From Candidatus Endomicrobiellum porotermitis (lineage in GTDB: Bacteria; Elusimicrobiota; Endomicrobiia; Endomicrobiales; Endomicrobiaceae): DNA of 64,000 nt. The position numbers and the translations under genes were made by a program. This document shows, in pieces, positions 46,334 to 55,005 of the stretch (positions are counted from its first letter, which is position 1; each line of letters starts with the position of its first letter). The stretch covers positions 1 through 64,000 of the forward strand of contig JAITQE010000016.1 of the NCBI GenBank assembly GCA_031289055.1, in the 5' to 3' direction. The notes beneath the pieces were generated by a model that did no database searches, had not been told where the DNA came from, and was given only the letters and a program-made list of their open reading frames with translations.

Positions 46334-47072
46334 AGTCGTAAAGACCAGTTTCATACTCTGCATTTAAAAGCTTATGCGTATAACGAAGCGGCGTTTGATA
46401 ATTTAAATTTCCGCGATATCTTTGCGTATATACCGCAATAAGCAATCCCGTATTCTTTCGTTTGCTTCTTTGCAATCTTCTATCCAATCTTCATTTCTGT
46501 AAATAAATTGTTCTTTTATCGTCCTGTTAAATCCTTCTATATAAGCATTGCTTTTGGGACTTCGCTGATAATTCCAAAAATGCGTTGATTTATTTCTTTC
46601 TAACTATTCGCGCACGTATCCGTCAAATTCGCTTACCTTGTCCGTCTATATCCTCTTTATTTCAAACGGATAATATCTTTGTAATTTTTCAAAGAAATCT
46701 GCCGCCTTTTGACTCTTTAGTCTATCGTATTCACAACTAAATCCTATCCGTCCTTTTATGTCTATCGCATTTATTAAATACCCTTTTTTCCATATATATT
46801 TAAACAGCTTCTCGCTTAACGTTTAATCCTTTCCTTTGATAAAACAACTCTATCTTTTCACGCTCTTGCTCTACTTTACCAAAATTTTCTTTTGCTACCT
46901 ACCGATCTTTCAAGTTCTTTTATCTATCCTGCCTGCGCCAGCTTGTAAAACTTGTTGCAATACCGCGTTGAACCCTCGCGTAATTTTTGTCTAAGGCGTA
47001 TAGCGGCTTAACCCTCTATACGCCTTTCCTTCATTATGCTATTTCAATCCAATATGGTCTTTGAGATTTTAC
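46334..47072 (-). mobile_element. Decayed IS481-like element, copy 2 (C-terminal integrase core)
   Basis: Across stops and frameshifts the minus strand encodes an rve integrase core: YLINAIDIKGRIGFSCEYD, AADFFEKLQRYYPFEIKRI, TDKVSEFDGYVRE, THFWNYQRSPKSNAYIEGFN, RTIKEQFIYRNEDW and NLNYQTPLRYTHKLLNAE. The order matches IS481/IS3-type transposases, with the catalytic TDNGSEF-like motif altered to TDKVSEF. The N-terminal half is joined by an internal deletion near 46805. Short inverted ends are visible: AAAGACCA at 46342-46349 and its complement TGGTCTTT at 47055-47062. The element is dead. Confidence 0.75.
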
Positions 47073-47125
47073 AGCCTTTTATAAATAAAAAAACTGCACC
47101 TAAATCAATAAGTGTGGTTTTAGAA

Positions 47126-47533
47126 CTATTTGGCTATTCTACTATTTTTTTCTTTAAATAAATATTTAACAACTAATATTGCAAGGCCTATTATCTGTAC
47201 AAAAGTTTCAGCAAAGAAAGTTAATATTATTGTTTTATAATCTAAAACATTAAACCATCCACAGCGCCTTCCAAAGCCCATTAATAAAATTAATATAACT
47301 TGAGACCATATGAGAACTCTTATTATTTCCTTAATAAATATCGACCACTTCTTTCGCATCTCAAAGAATTCACTTTCGCCTTCAGCCGCGCGTTTCTTTC
47401 TGTATAATTCAATATTATCAACACTAGTCTTCTTATTCTTATTAGCATACTTTTCTAATTCATGTGGAGATAGATTAACCGGCAACTTTATAGTAGCTTT
47501 TACCTTTTCTATTTCTTCATTTTTATCTGGCAT
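47126..47533 (-). CDS. Two-helix membrane protein paired with ImmA/IrrE-like protease
   Basis: The 135-residue protein has a charged N-terminal half of about 65 residues (ATIKLPVNLSPHELEKYAN, then RKKRAAEGESEFFEM) and two transmembrane helices, about residues 69-88 and 101-125, with a short loop and a basic tail. The N-terminal half is presumably cytoplasmic. No family is recognised. It starts 17 bases after the stop of the metalloprotease gene, in the same direction, so the two likely form an operon. Possible roles are a membrane toxin, holin-like effector or membrane anchor for the protease; none is shown by the sequence. Confidence 0.7.
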   Translation of the reverse strand: MPDKNEEIEKVKATIKLPVNLSPHELEKYANKNKKTSVDNIELYRKKRAAEGESEFFEMRKKWSIFIKEIIRVLIWSQVILILLMGFGRRCGWFNVLDYKTIILTFFAETFVQIIGLAILVVKYLFKEKNSRIAK

Positions 47534-47550
47534 ATTTCTATCCTATCTAT

Positions 47551-48045
47551 TTAAATATTTATCATCCTGTAAGCCATAAATTGTTTTGAAACCTGAAAAA
47601 GATCGGCAAGTCTATCTATATCTGCGTCGGGGCATGACCCAAGTGTGTATAAATATAAATATTTAGGTATTAATAGCTCTGCCGCAAAAACGTTAGCTTC
47701 TTTCTCTTCTACTGCTGTAGTATTTTGATTTGCTTGCCTCAGTAATACTTGTTTAGAGGGGTGGGTTTCAAACAAAGTTCTATGCAACACCCAATGTCCA
47801 AGCTCATGGGCTTTGGTAAAATTCTGTCTTCCATAACTATCTTCCAAATTTACATATATTGCCTTTTCCGGTATATCCAAAAAACCAGAAACATCATTGA
47901 ATTTTTCGCCGAATACAACCTTTTCTATTTTTAGCCCTTCTTTCATTATCAAATCATCAACGTCAACTGGCGGGACAACTGTATTTGTCTCTTTCAATAA
48001 TGCAAGGGCTTTCTGTTTTGCGTTGTTATAATCTGGTGTCTCCAC
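47551..48045 (-). CDS. ImmA/IrrE-family (M78) metallo-endopeptidase
   Basis: The 164-residue protein has the zinc motif HELGH at H80-E81-x2-H84 in FTKAHELGHWVLH and the downstream glutamate E116 in EEKEANVFAAELLIP, which is the usual third ligand. The end (DIDRLADLFQVSKQFMAYRM) is the typical helix-turn-helix-like tail. ImmA cleaves an ICE repressor and IrrE cleaves the DdrO repressor; here no XRE-type repressor gene is adjacent. The only partner is the two-helix membrane protein gene downstream. It lies among mobile-element remains. Confidence 0.88.
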   Translation of the reverse strand: METPDYNNAKQKALALLKETNTVVPPVDVDDLIMKEGLKIEKVVFGEKFNDVSGFLDIPEKAIYVNLEDSYGRQNFTKAHELGHWVLHRTLFETHPSKQVLLRQANQNTTAVEEKEANVFAAELLIPKYLYLYTLGSCPDADIDRLADLFQVSKQFMAYRMINI

Positions 48046-48213
48046 TTTCTTTCTCCTGTTTGATTATATAAGTAAATAAAAAAACAAACCACTAAATCAA
48101 ACTTATACAGTCTTCATTAAAAATTTGTCACTGGCACCCAACATTAAATATACGCCACTTTACCGGTTCATTACGTACTATAATATCTATAGCACTTTTA
48201 TTATCTAGTGTCA

Positions 48214-48390
48214 ACCTGAATCAGATAGGCTTCAAAATTCTTACCGTCGTTTGTCCTTAATAATTGCATATTCGGCTTATTCGGACTGAAAGGGATACCC
48301 CAAAGAAATATGAAGCCATTGTTTGCCCCCGACCTACTATTCAAAATGTAGTTAACATAACCACATATACCTCTAATCTAACATGCTGAA
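48214..48390 (-). pseudogene. C-terminal fragment of an unidentified protein gene
   Basis: A minus-strand frame of about 58 codons reads GYVNYILNSRSGANNGFIF, LWGIPFSPNKPNMQLLRTN and DGKNFEAYLIQVDTR to a stop, with a stop just upstream and no start. It looks like the end of a secreted or pilin-like protein, but I do not recognise it. Confidence 0.35.
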
Positions 48391-48391
48391 A

Positions 48392-48540
48392 CAAGATTGC
48401 GGGTCAAGCCCGCAATGACGGACATTGGAGCGCAGATACTCTACTAAAATAGTTATGCTAAACTTGTCATCGTCTTTCCGGCGAAAGCCGGAATCTCTAC
48501 ACCATCTGAGCGCGGGTCAGTCCTGCAATGACGGACACTG
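48392..48540. repeat. Cluster of palindromic dispersed-type repeats
   Basis: Two related units lie at 48392-48427 and 48507-48540, sharing CAATGACGGACA and a GCGGGTCA core; the first contains ATTGCGGG/CCCGCAAT as a hairpin (48396-48416). Between them, TTCCGGC-GAAA-GCCGGAA (48476-48493) is a perfect hairpin with a GAAA loop within CTTTCCGGCGAAAGCCGG. Repeats of this style are scattered through many bacterial genomes. The rest of 48541-48757 shows nothing I can identify. Confidence 0.65.
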
Positions 48541-48757
48541 TTTTTTAGAGACTGATAAGCAATGCCAAACCGCGCTAATCTTATTGATTAACGCTGATTA
48601 TAACGATGAGTTAGGATTAGATTAAAAGGACCATTTGCTAAAGAGGCATGAATTGGCAAAGAAGATAGGAATAAGCTTTTTTTTGCCATATATAAACGTC
48701 ATCGGAGAAAAAGAAAAAACCCGTTTTTACTCGGAGTTTTGAATTTATTTATTATAA

Positions 48758-48828
48758 GCGGGCGATGGGACTTGAACCCACGACCTTCTCGTTGGCAACG
48801 AGACGTTCTACCGCTGAACTACACCCGC
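48758..48828 (-). tRNA. tRNA-Gly (anticodon GCC)
   Basis: The minus strand folds into a 71-base tRNA with acceptor GCGGGTG/CGCCCGC, anticodon loop TTGCCAA in a CTCG/CGAG stem, and T arm GGTTCAAGTCC. The anticodon GCC reads glycine. Confidence 0.96.
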
Positions 48829-48852
48829 AAAAATTGTTAAGATTTCAAAAAT

Positions 48853-48933
48853 GCTGAGGACGGGATTTGAACCCGCATCCGGTTAAGGACACGCCCCTCA
48901 AACGTGCGCGTATGCCAGTTCCGCCACCCCAGC
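48853..48933 (-). tRNA. tRNA-Leu (anticodon GAG)
   Basis: The 81-base minus-strand gene has acceptor GCTGGGG/CCTCAGC, anticodon stem CACGT/GCGTG around TTGAGGG, a long variable arm, and T arm GGTTCAAATCC. The anticodon GAG reads leucine. It lies just downstream of secG. Confidence 0.94.
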
Positions 48934-48938
48934 GTTCG

Positions 48939-49250
48939 CTACTTACTTACAGGCTCCACCGGAGCGCTTACAGGGATATTTGAAAGTCGATCTACGATAG
49001 ACATCATGCTTACGTTTGTGGAAAGTTTCGTAAGCATCAGAGATGTAAACAAAAACACACAAGCCATAACTATTGTCAACTTCTTTATAAAAGCCATGCC
49101 AGAAGGCGCATTAAAAATCTGATCGGAACCGCCGCCGCCAAAAATACCAGCCATTCCCCCGCTTTTCCCAGCTTGCAGAAGAACTACGAAAATCAATCCT
49201 ATGCATACTGAATAATGAGCAAACTTAAAGGCAAAAAATAAAAGATTCAT
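48939..49250 (-). CDS. secG: Preprotein translocase subunit SecG
   Basis: SecG is a small two-helix subunit of the SecYEG channel. The 103 residues start MNLLFFAFKFAHYSVCIGLI, with the conserved VVLLQAGKSGGMAGIFGGGG loop and a second helix (IVMACVFLFTSLML). I set the start at ATG 49250; the longer frame begins with a TTG that lies inside the promoter. The -10 box ends ten bases before the ATG, which predicts a leaderless transcript. tRNA-Leu and tRNA-Gly follow on the same strand and may be co-transcribed. Confidence 0.93.
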   Translation of the reverse strand: MNLLFFAFKFAHYSVCIGLIFVVLLQAGKSGGMAGIFGGGGSDQIFNAPSGMAFIKKLTIVMACVFLFTSLMLTKLSTNVSMMSIVDRLSNIPVSAPVEPVSK

Positions 49251-49259
49251 AATAGCGGC

Positions 49260-49288
49260 ATTATACAACAAAAGATCAAAATTGTCAA
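49260..49288 (-). promoter_or_regulatory. Consensus promoter of secG
   Basis: On the minus strand TTGACA (49283-49288), a 17-base spacer and TATAAT (49260-49265) form a perfect sigma70 promoter. Initiation about seven bases downstream falls next to the ATG at 49250. Confidence 0.85.
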
Positions 49289-49357
49289 ACTATTTTATGT
49301 TCCGTCGTCGCTCTCAAGATGAGAAACGATTAAAGCGCCGACAAAAAAATCATCTTT

Positions 49358-50608
49358 TTATTTTTTATCTGGAAGAGCGGCTAGACCTGGAAGTTCTTTC
49401 CCTTCCAAGAATTCCAACGACGCGCCGCCGCCGGTAGAAATATGGCTTATTCTTTTGTCAACTCCGGCTTTTTTAACAGCTGAAACAGAGTCTCCGCCGC
49501 CGACAACAGATATCGCGCCTTCATCAGTTGCTTCCGCCACAAGTTCAGCCACAGCCACCGTCCCCTTAGAAAACTCGTCTATTTCAAAAATTCCTAAAGG
49601 TCCATTCCACACTATTGTCTTTGCAAATTTAATAACTTCAGCAAATTTTTCTATTGATTTACTTCCAATATCTACGCCCATAAAACCTTCATGGATAGCC
49701 TCGTCAACAGTACTCTCGACTTTAGCGGCAGAAGGAACAGATTTGTTCGCAAAATCAACTTTATTAGTTATAACGTGATCTACGGGAAGCAAAAAATCAA
49801 CTTTTCTTTCCTTAGCTTTTTTCAAAAGTTCAAGAGCCAAATCAAGTTTATCATCCTCAACTAAAGAAATACCCGCGTTTACGCCTTGAGCTTTCAAGAA
49901 AGTATAAGCCATTGCTCCGCCTATAATAATTGCGTCTACTTTTCCCAAAAGATTTTCTATAACGCTTATTTTGTCAGATACTTTTGCGCCGCCAAGAATT
50001 GCCAAGAAAGGTCTCGCAGGATTCTCTAGAGTTTCGCCTAAAAACTTCAATTCTTTCTCAACTAGGAGACCTGCAGCCGCATCTTTAACATATTTAACAA
50101 TTCCTGCTGTGGAAGCGTGCGATCTGTGAACGGTTCCAAACGCGTCCTGAACAAAAACTTCTCCCATTGAAGCAAGTTCTTTTGAAAAAGCGTTCATTGC
50201 CGCTTTATCTTTTTCACCTGAAGCATTTTTTCCCTCTTCTTCAGGGTGAAATCTTAAATTTTCAAGCAAGAGTATTTCTCCAGACTTCAAATCTGCAGCC
50301 GCTTTTTTAGACTCAGCGCTTATACAATCCCCTCCGACAAACTTAACAGGCTTACCCAAAACTTCGCCTAAACGCGCAGCTACAGGCTTTAAACTCATTT
50401 CAGGAACAACTTTGCCTTTTGGTCTACCTAAATGCGACATAAGGATTATAGCGGCGTCTTTCTTCAAAAGATATTCTATCGTAGGAATAGCGGCAACAAT
50501 CCTCTTATCATTTGTTATTTTAAGATTTGCGTCAAGCGGCGCGTTATAATCCACTCTAACCAAAACCTTCTTTCCCTTCACATTAATATCGGCAAGCGTC
50601 TTTTTCAT
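49358..50608 (-). CDS. pgk: Phosphoglycerate kinase Pgk
   Basis: Pgk makes ATP from 1,3-bisphosphoglycerate. The 416-residue monomer has the two-domain family pattern: VLVRVDYNAPLD and LMSHLGRPKG in the N domain, VQDAFGTVHRSHAS, LAILGGAKVSDKI and the nucleotide-site segment VWNGPLGIFE, ending with SVVGGGDSVSA and STGGGASLEFLEG. It lies downstream of gap on the same strand, as in many glycolytic operons. Confidence 0.97.
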   Translation of the reverse strand: MKKTLADINVKGKKVLVRVDYNAPLDANLKITNDKRIVAAIPTIEYLLKKDAAIILMSHLGRPKGKVVPEMSLKPVAARLGEVLGKPVKFVGGDCISAESKKAAADLKSGEILLLENLRFHPEEEGKNASGEKDKAAMNAFSKELASMGEVFVQDAFGTVHRSHASTAGIVKYVKDAAAGLLVEKELKFLGETLENPARPFLAILGGAKVSDKISVIENLLGKVDAIIIGGAMAYTFLKAQGVNAGISLVEDDKLDLALELLKKAKERKVDFLLPVDHVITNKVDFANKSVPSAAKVESTVDEAIHEGFMGVDIGSKSIEKFAEVIKFAKTIVWNGPLGIFEIDEFSKGTVAVAELVAEATDEGAISVVGGGDSVSAVKKAGVDKRISHISTGGGASLEFLEGKELPGLAALPDKK

Positions 50609-50627
50609 TTAAGACTCCGTTTGACCA

Positions 50628-50667
50628 AAGACCGCGCGGCGCAAAGCCAATGCGCAAGCGCGGTCTT
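50628..50667 (-). other. Strong intercistronic hairpin between gap and pgk
   Basis: AAGACCGCGC (50628-50637) pairs perfectly with GCGCGGTCTT (50658-50667), and an inner GCGCA/TGCGC pair extends the stem. No good T run follows on the minus strand, so it is more likely an mRNA processing or stability element than a terminator. Confidence 0.5.
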
Positions 50668-50749
50668 ATAGTTATTATGATTTCTGTTTCACAATACTAG
50701 TTACGCAAGTAACACATATCGCCGGCATTGTTGATTTATTTAAAACAAA

Positions 50750-51814
<1,065 letters not shown>

Positions 51815-51834
51815 TTACCGCATTTGCTCTAAAT

Positions 51835-51862
51835 GGTATAAAAATACGACGATTTTTGTCAA
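51835..51862 (-). promoter_or_regulatory. Probable promoter of gap
   Basis: On the minus strand TTGACA (51857-51862) and TATACC (51835-51840) are 16 bases apart, about 78 bases before the gap start. It lies just below the 3' end of nth. Confidence 0.5.
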
Positions 51863-51876
51863 ATTTAAGAAATGTC

Positions 51877-52530
51877 TTACGCCGTCGGAACAACCTTTTT
51901 TGCAAAAGGGCAAATTTTGTTCAAAGGACAACCCGCGTGGTTCGGATTTCTTGCTTTGCAAATCCTTCTTCCCAAAGTCTGCACAAGCAAAGAAAATTCC
52001 GTCCAATATTTACTAGGAACTACCGCCATTAAATCCTTTTCTATCTTAACAGGATCTTCATACTTTGTAAGTTTAAGCAAGTTTGCTATTCTTATAACGT
52101 GCGTATCAACGGCAATCCCTTCTGTTTTGCCAAAAGCATGCCCTAAAACAACATTAGCCGTCTTTCTTGCAACGCCCGCAAGCTTAAGAAGCTCTTTCAT
52201 CGTTTGCGGCACTTTGCCGCCGTATAAACTTAATACAATTTGGGCAGACTTTATAATATTTTTGGCTTTGTTCCTAAAAAACCCAGCCGATTTTATACAA
52301 GTTTCAAATTCAGATACGTTTGCTTCGGCGTAATCTTTCAAATCTTTGTACTTCTTAAAAAGATTTTCCGTTACTTTATTCACTCTTTCATCAGCACACT
52401 GGGCAGACAATATTACAGCCGTTAAAAGCTCAAAAGGATTTGAAAACTTTAGAGGGCATTTTATATTTCCATATGTTTTTTTCAAAATTTTTATTATTTT
52501 TAAAACGTATCTTTTCTTATCTTTTTCCAT
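51877..52530 (-). CDS. nth: Endonuclease III Nth
   Basis: Nth removes oxidised pyrimidines and nicks the abasic site. The 217-residue helix-hairpin-helix protein has ILSAQCADERVNKVT, the HhH segment with catalytic lysine LLKLAGVARKTANVVLGHAFG, the catalytic aspartate in GIAVDTHVIRIANLL, and the [4Fe-4S] cysteines in the C-terminal CKARNPNHAGCPLNKICPF. All key residues are present. Confidence 0.95.
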   Translation of the reverse strand: MEKDKKRYVLKIIKILKKTYGNIKCPLKFSNPFELLTAVILSAQCADERVNKVTENLFKKYKDLKDYAEANVSEFETCIKSAGFFRNKAKNIIKSAQIVLSLYGGKVPQTMKELLKLAGVARKTANVVLGHAFGKTEGIAVDTHVIRIANLLKLTKYEDPVKIEKDLMAVVPSKYWTEFSLLVQTLGRRICKARNPNHAGCPLNKICPFAKKVVPTA

Positions 52531-52715
52531 TTATAATACCAACAGTGAATTTTATCACGCATAACCAAACTGTTTGTTGCAAGCAAAGCGCCGTTAAACA
52601 ATGGGTTATATTGTCAAAATTTCATTACCCTTTGGCTATCTTTTCTAAAATAATGTGGAAACCCGGCAGCTGCCATTGCCGTATTCGCATAAGACGAAAA
52701 CTTCATTCCATATCT

Positions 52716-53609
52716 TCATTTTTTCAACACATAGTTGTTGGATTCTAATCTTTCGCACGTATTGCTAAGTTTTTCTATAGCGTTTTTATTGATGAAATAA
52801 AATATCAAATCTTTATTTTTGTTTAGAATAAAAGAGCTTATATCTACAGACGGATACCATTTTCCGGCAGATTCAAAAGCTCTGCATTCGGCCGGCAAAT
52901 ATTCTTGTCTTAAAGTATAAGAATAATCCGGCTTTAAATTTAGTTCTGTAAATATTTTACTGTTGTGCGCAGCAGGGAAAACGCCTTTATATACGCCTGT
53001 GTAATTGGCTAGCATATCTGAAACATCCGACGGAGATTTGTCGTGTCTGCTCCCGAACGAAACTACCAAAGCTTTGTTATCCTTATTGACAAAATTGACA
53101 AAATATACGTTCAATATGACAGTAGGCTTTTCTACCTCAAAAACTCCCAAATTCTGAACAAAATAACCTTTGTCGGATTCTTGCTCTTTAATTTCATATT
53201 CAACGTAAATATTATTTTTTTTCATATAAACTTGATTTACAGCAATATCGTGCAGGGTTACGGAAGGTTTCTCGGCAATAATAATTAAAATATTTTTGCC
53301 AAAATCTGGAAAAATAACGGTATTGGATATTGTTTTGGCAATGCCGAACAAACTTTTAAATTTGCTTACTGAATTTGCTGTAAAGAAATTTATATTGTTA
53401 GGAAGCTTAACGCTGTTTTTAAGAAAAAATCCAGAGCGTTTTCTAAATTGCAAAAACTGCTTCCGCTCGGGTTCTAGCTCTACATCTTTCAATTCTACTT
53501 CTTTCATAGGAGTTGTTTTTAAAGTTTTGCGCTCCTGAGCGATAGACAAACAACCTGAAATAATAAAAGAGACCAATAGAAAAACAATAAGAACGAACGT
53601 TTTTTTCAT
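52716..53609 (-). CDS. Lipoprotein of unknown function
   Basis: The 297-residue product has a lipoprotein signal with lipobox IISGC near residue 20 (MKKTFVLIVFLLVSFIISGC). The mature part is mostly beta-rich with no family I can name; it includes VELEPERKQFLQFRKRSGF and a C-terminal region with YTGVYKGVFPAAHNSKIF and SYTLRQEYLPAECRAFESAG, which resembles the NlpE/copper-resistance lipocalin-like pattern (small-molecule-type barrel, weak guess). It is probably anchored in the outer or inner membrane. Confidence 0.75.
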   Translation of the reverse strand: MKKTFVLIVFLLVSFIISGCLSIAQERKTLKTTPMKEVELKDVELEPERKQFLQFRKRSGFFLKNSVKLPNNINFFTANSVSKFKSLFGIAKTISNTVIFPDFGKNILIIIAEKPSVTLHDIAVNQVYMKKNNIYVEYEIKEQESDKGYFVQNLGVFEVEKPTVILNVYFVNFVNKDNKALVVSFGSRHDKSPSDVSDMLANYTGVYKGVFPAAHNSKIFTELNLKPDYSYTLRQEYLPAECRAFESAGKWYPSVDISSFILNKNKDLIFYFINKNAIEKLSNTCERLESNNYVLKK

Positions 53610-53951
53610 TATTCGCCTCTATTATAAAGATTCTAACGAAATTTTTCGCCTACAGTTTAGTATATAGCTTAGGCTTTTTCAAGCAATTCTCTTATTTTGT
53701 TATTTCAAGGATAAAAATTACATCTATTTCCTAACAAAAATAAAGAAATAACGCGTACATAAGAAATTTATCCTGAGTTCATCTAAGCAGACCTTTCTTT
53801 TTGAGCTTTTTCGCTCTCAAAAATCCTCTTTTTTCATCTATCCAACCAATAAACTCAGGTAAAAAGTTCACATAATTTTTAAATGAAATAATTGAAAGCG
53901 ATAAAAAATAAATTATTTTATATTAAAGACAATTTTTATAAGGATATTTAT
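53610..53951. other. AT-rich intergenic region
   Basis: No intact gene is seen. CCTGAGTT at 53772 can pair with AACTCAGG at 53846-53853, and TTTTGAGC/GCTCTCAAAA lies within. The minus strand over 53779-53870 also reads NFLPEFIGWIDEKRGFLRAK before a stop, so a coding scrap is an alternative. Confidence 0.35.
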
Positions 53952-54318
53952 ATGAAAAAGTTTTAAGTTTAGCAGTTGTTTTAATATTGATATTTACGAC
54001 GATGAAGGGGTTTTATGAGTATAGCGCTCTATGAGCAACCCGCAAACGCAGACAGGAAGAACAATAATGGGAACATTATTAGGAGGAGTTGTAGGACTGT
54101 TATCAGGAAAAGTTATGGGAATGTTATCAGGACTTGCGTTAAGATATTTTTTAAACAGATCTATTTATGATGCTAACGCGGCGATGGATGTGATGGAGAT
54201 ATCGTCGCATTTTGGGTCATTAATTGGACTTGTGTCAGAGAGGATACACAGGGGGGGGGCAATTAAGGGCGCAGGACTAGTCGCAGCTATAATCGGGAAC
54301 TTGGAAATCGATGATTGA
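53952..54318 (+). pseudogene. Exported glycine-zipper protein, broken after the signal peptide
   Basis: An AAGGAT ribosome site precedes ATG 53952. Allowing a one-base indel after MKKF, the frame reads LSLAVVLILIFTTMKGF, a signal peptide; another shift near 54030 leads into an open frame (54031-54318) with GTLLGGVVGLLSGKVMGML and GLIGLVSERIHRGGAIKG. The body has Gly-rich membrane-inserting segments. It is either a recently inactivated secreted protein or the 95-residue body alone is still made. Family unknown. Confidence 0.45.
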
Positions 54319-54342
54319 TTCCATAGTTTTCAAGCTTAGGCA

Positions 54343-55005
54343 TTAAGATTTGGCATTCATTTTCTGCAAGAATATGCTTACCGCGGGGCGGCGTATATAG
54401 CTTGTTAGATAAGATTCAACGTAATTCCAAATTTTTTCATCTTCTATTTCTTCAATAAAATCCACATCGTATCCGGAACAAGTTGAAAGTTTTCTTATAT
54501 CCATTGCTATGCGTTTGTCAATAAATGACCAGTTATTCCTTATATAGTCTGAAAATGAATACCCTGAGAGCTTCAAAAATCGTAAAATGAATGCGGTTAA
54601 AGCTCTTTTTGGGTATTTGCAAACGTTAAGTATTTCCCAAATCCTTACTATTAAATCGTATTTTTTGGTATTTTCAAGATATGAAGGCGCAAATTTGTCG
54701 CCGACTTCAGCCGCATATAAAGCGTACAAATTTCGCATAAAATTGTTTTTCATTGTTGTGTTATTGTTAATAATAATAGCGCCGGTAATTTTTGGTCTTA
54801 TTGAAAAGCAACTGTTACTGTTAAAGATATGAAATTCGCTTTCCGTAAGAGGTTCCGTAGCGGCTGAAAGTTTTGCAGCTATCTTTTTAGCGCTAGGGAC
54901 AACAGCTTGAATCTTTCCCCACTGATTACAATAAACTGTAATAAGTTTGTCATGCTCGCCATGTATTTTAGAATTTAAAACAAGCCCTTTTATTGTGTAG
55001 TACAT
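54343..55005 (-). CDS. recO: DNA repair protein RecO
   Basis: RecO helps load RecA on SSB-coated DNA. The 220-residue protein has the OB-fold start YTIKGLVLNSKIHGEHDKLI with TVYCNQWGKIQAVVPSAKK, followed by a helical domain. The zinc-finger cysteines of some RecO proteins are absent, as in many homologs. It overlaps the upstream CorC-like gene by 16 bases. Confidence 0.9.
   Translation of the reverse strand: MYYTIKGLVLNSKIHGEHDKLITVYCNQWGKIQAVVPSAKKIAAKLSAATEPLTESEFHIFNSNSCFSIRPKITGAIIINNNTTMKNNFMRNLYALYAAEVGDKFAPSYLENTKKYDLIVRIWEILNVCKYPKRALTAFILRFLKLSGYSFSDYIRNNWSFIDKRIAMDIRKLSTCSGYDVDFIEEIEDEKIWNYVESYLTSYIRRPAVSIFLQKMNAKS

Noticed and set aside
51815-52006. 63-codon minus-strand ORF overlapping the nth end and the gap promoter
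   Set aside because: It is an alternative frame of nth with no conserved features.
53772-53853. Possible structured RNA (long stem with inner hairpin)
   Set aside because: The pairing is only eight bases across an 80-base gap and fits no RNA family I know; a coding scrap is equally likely.
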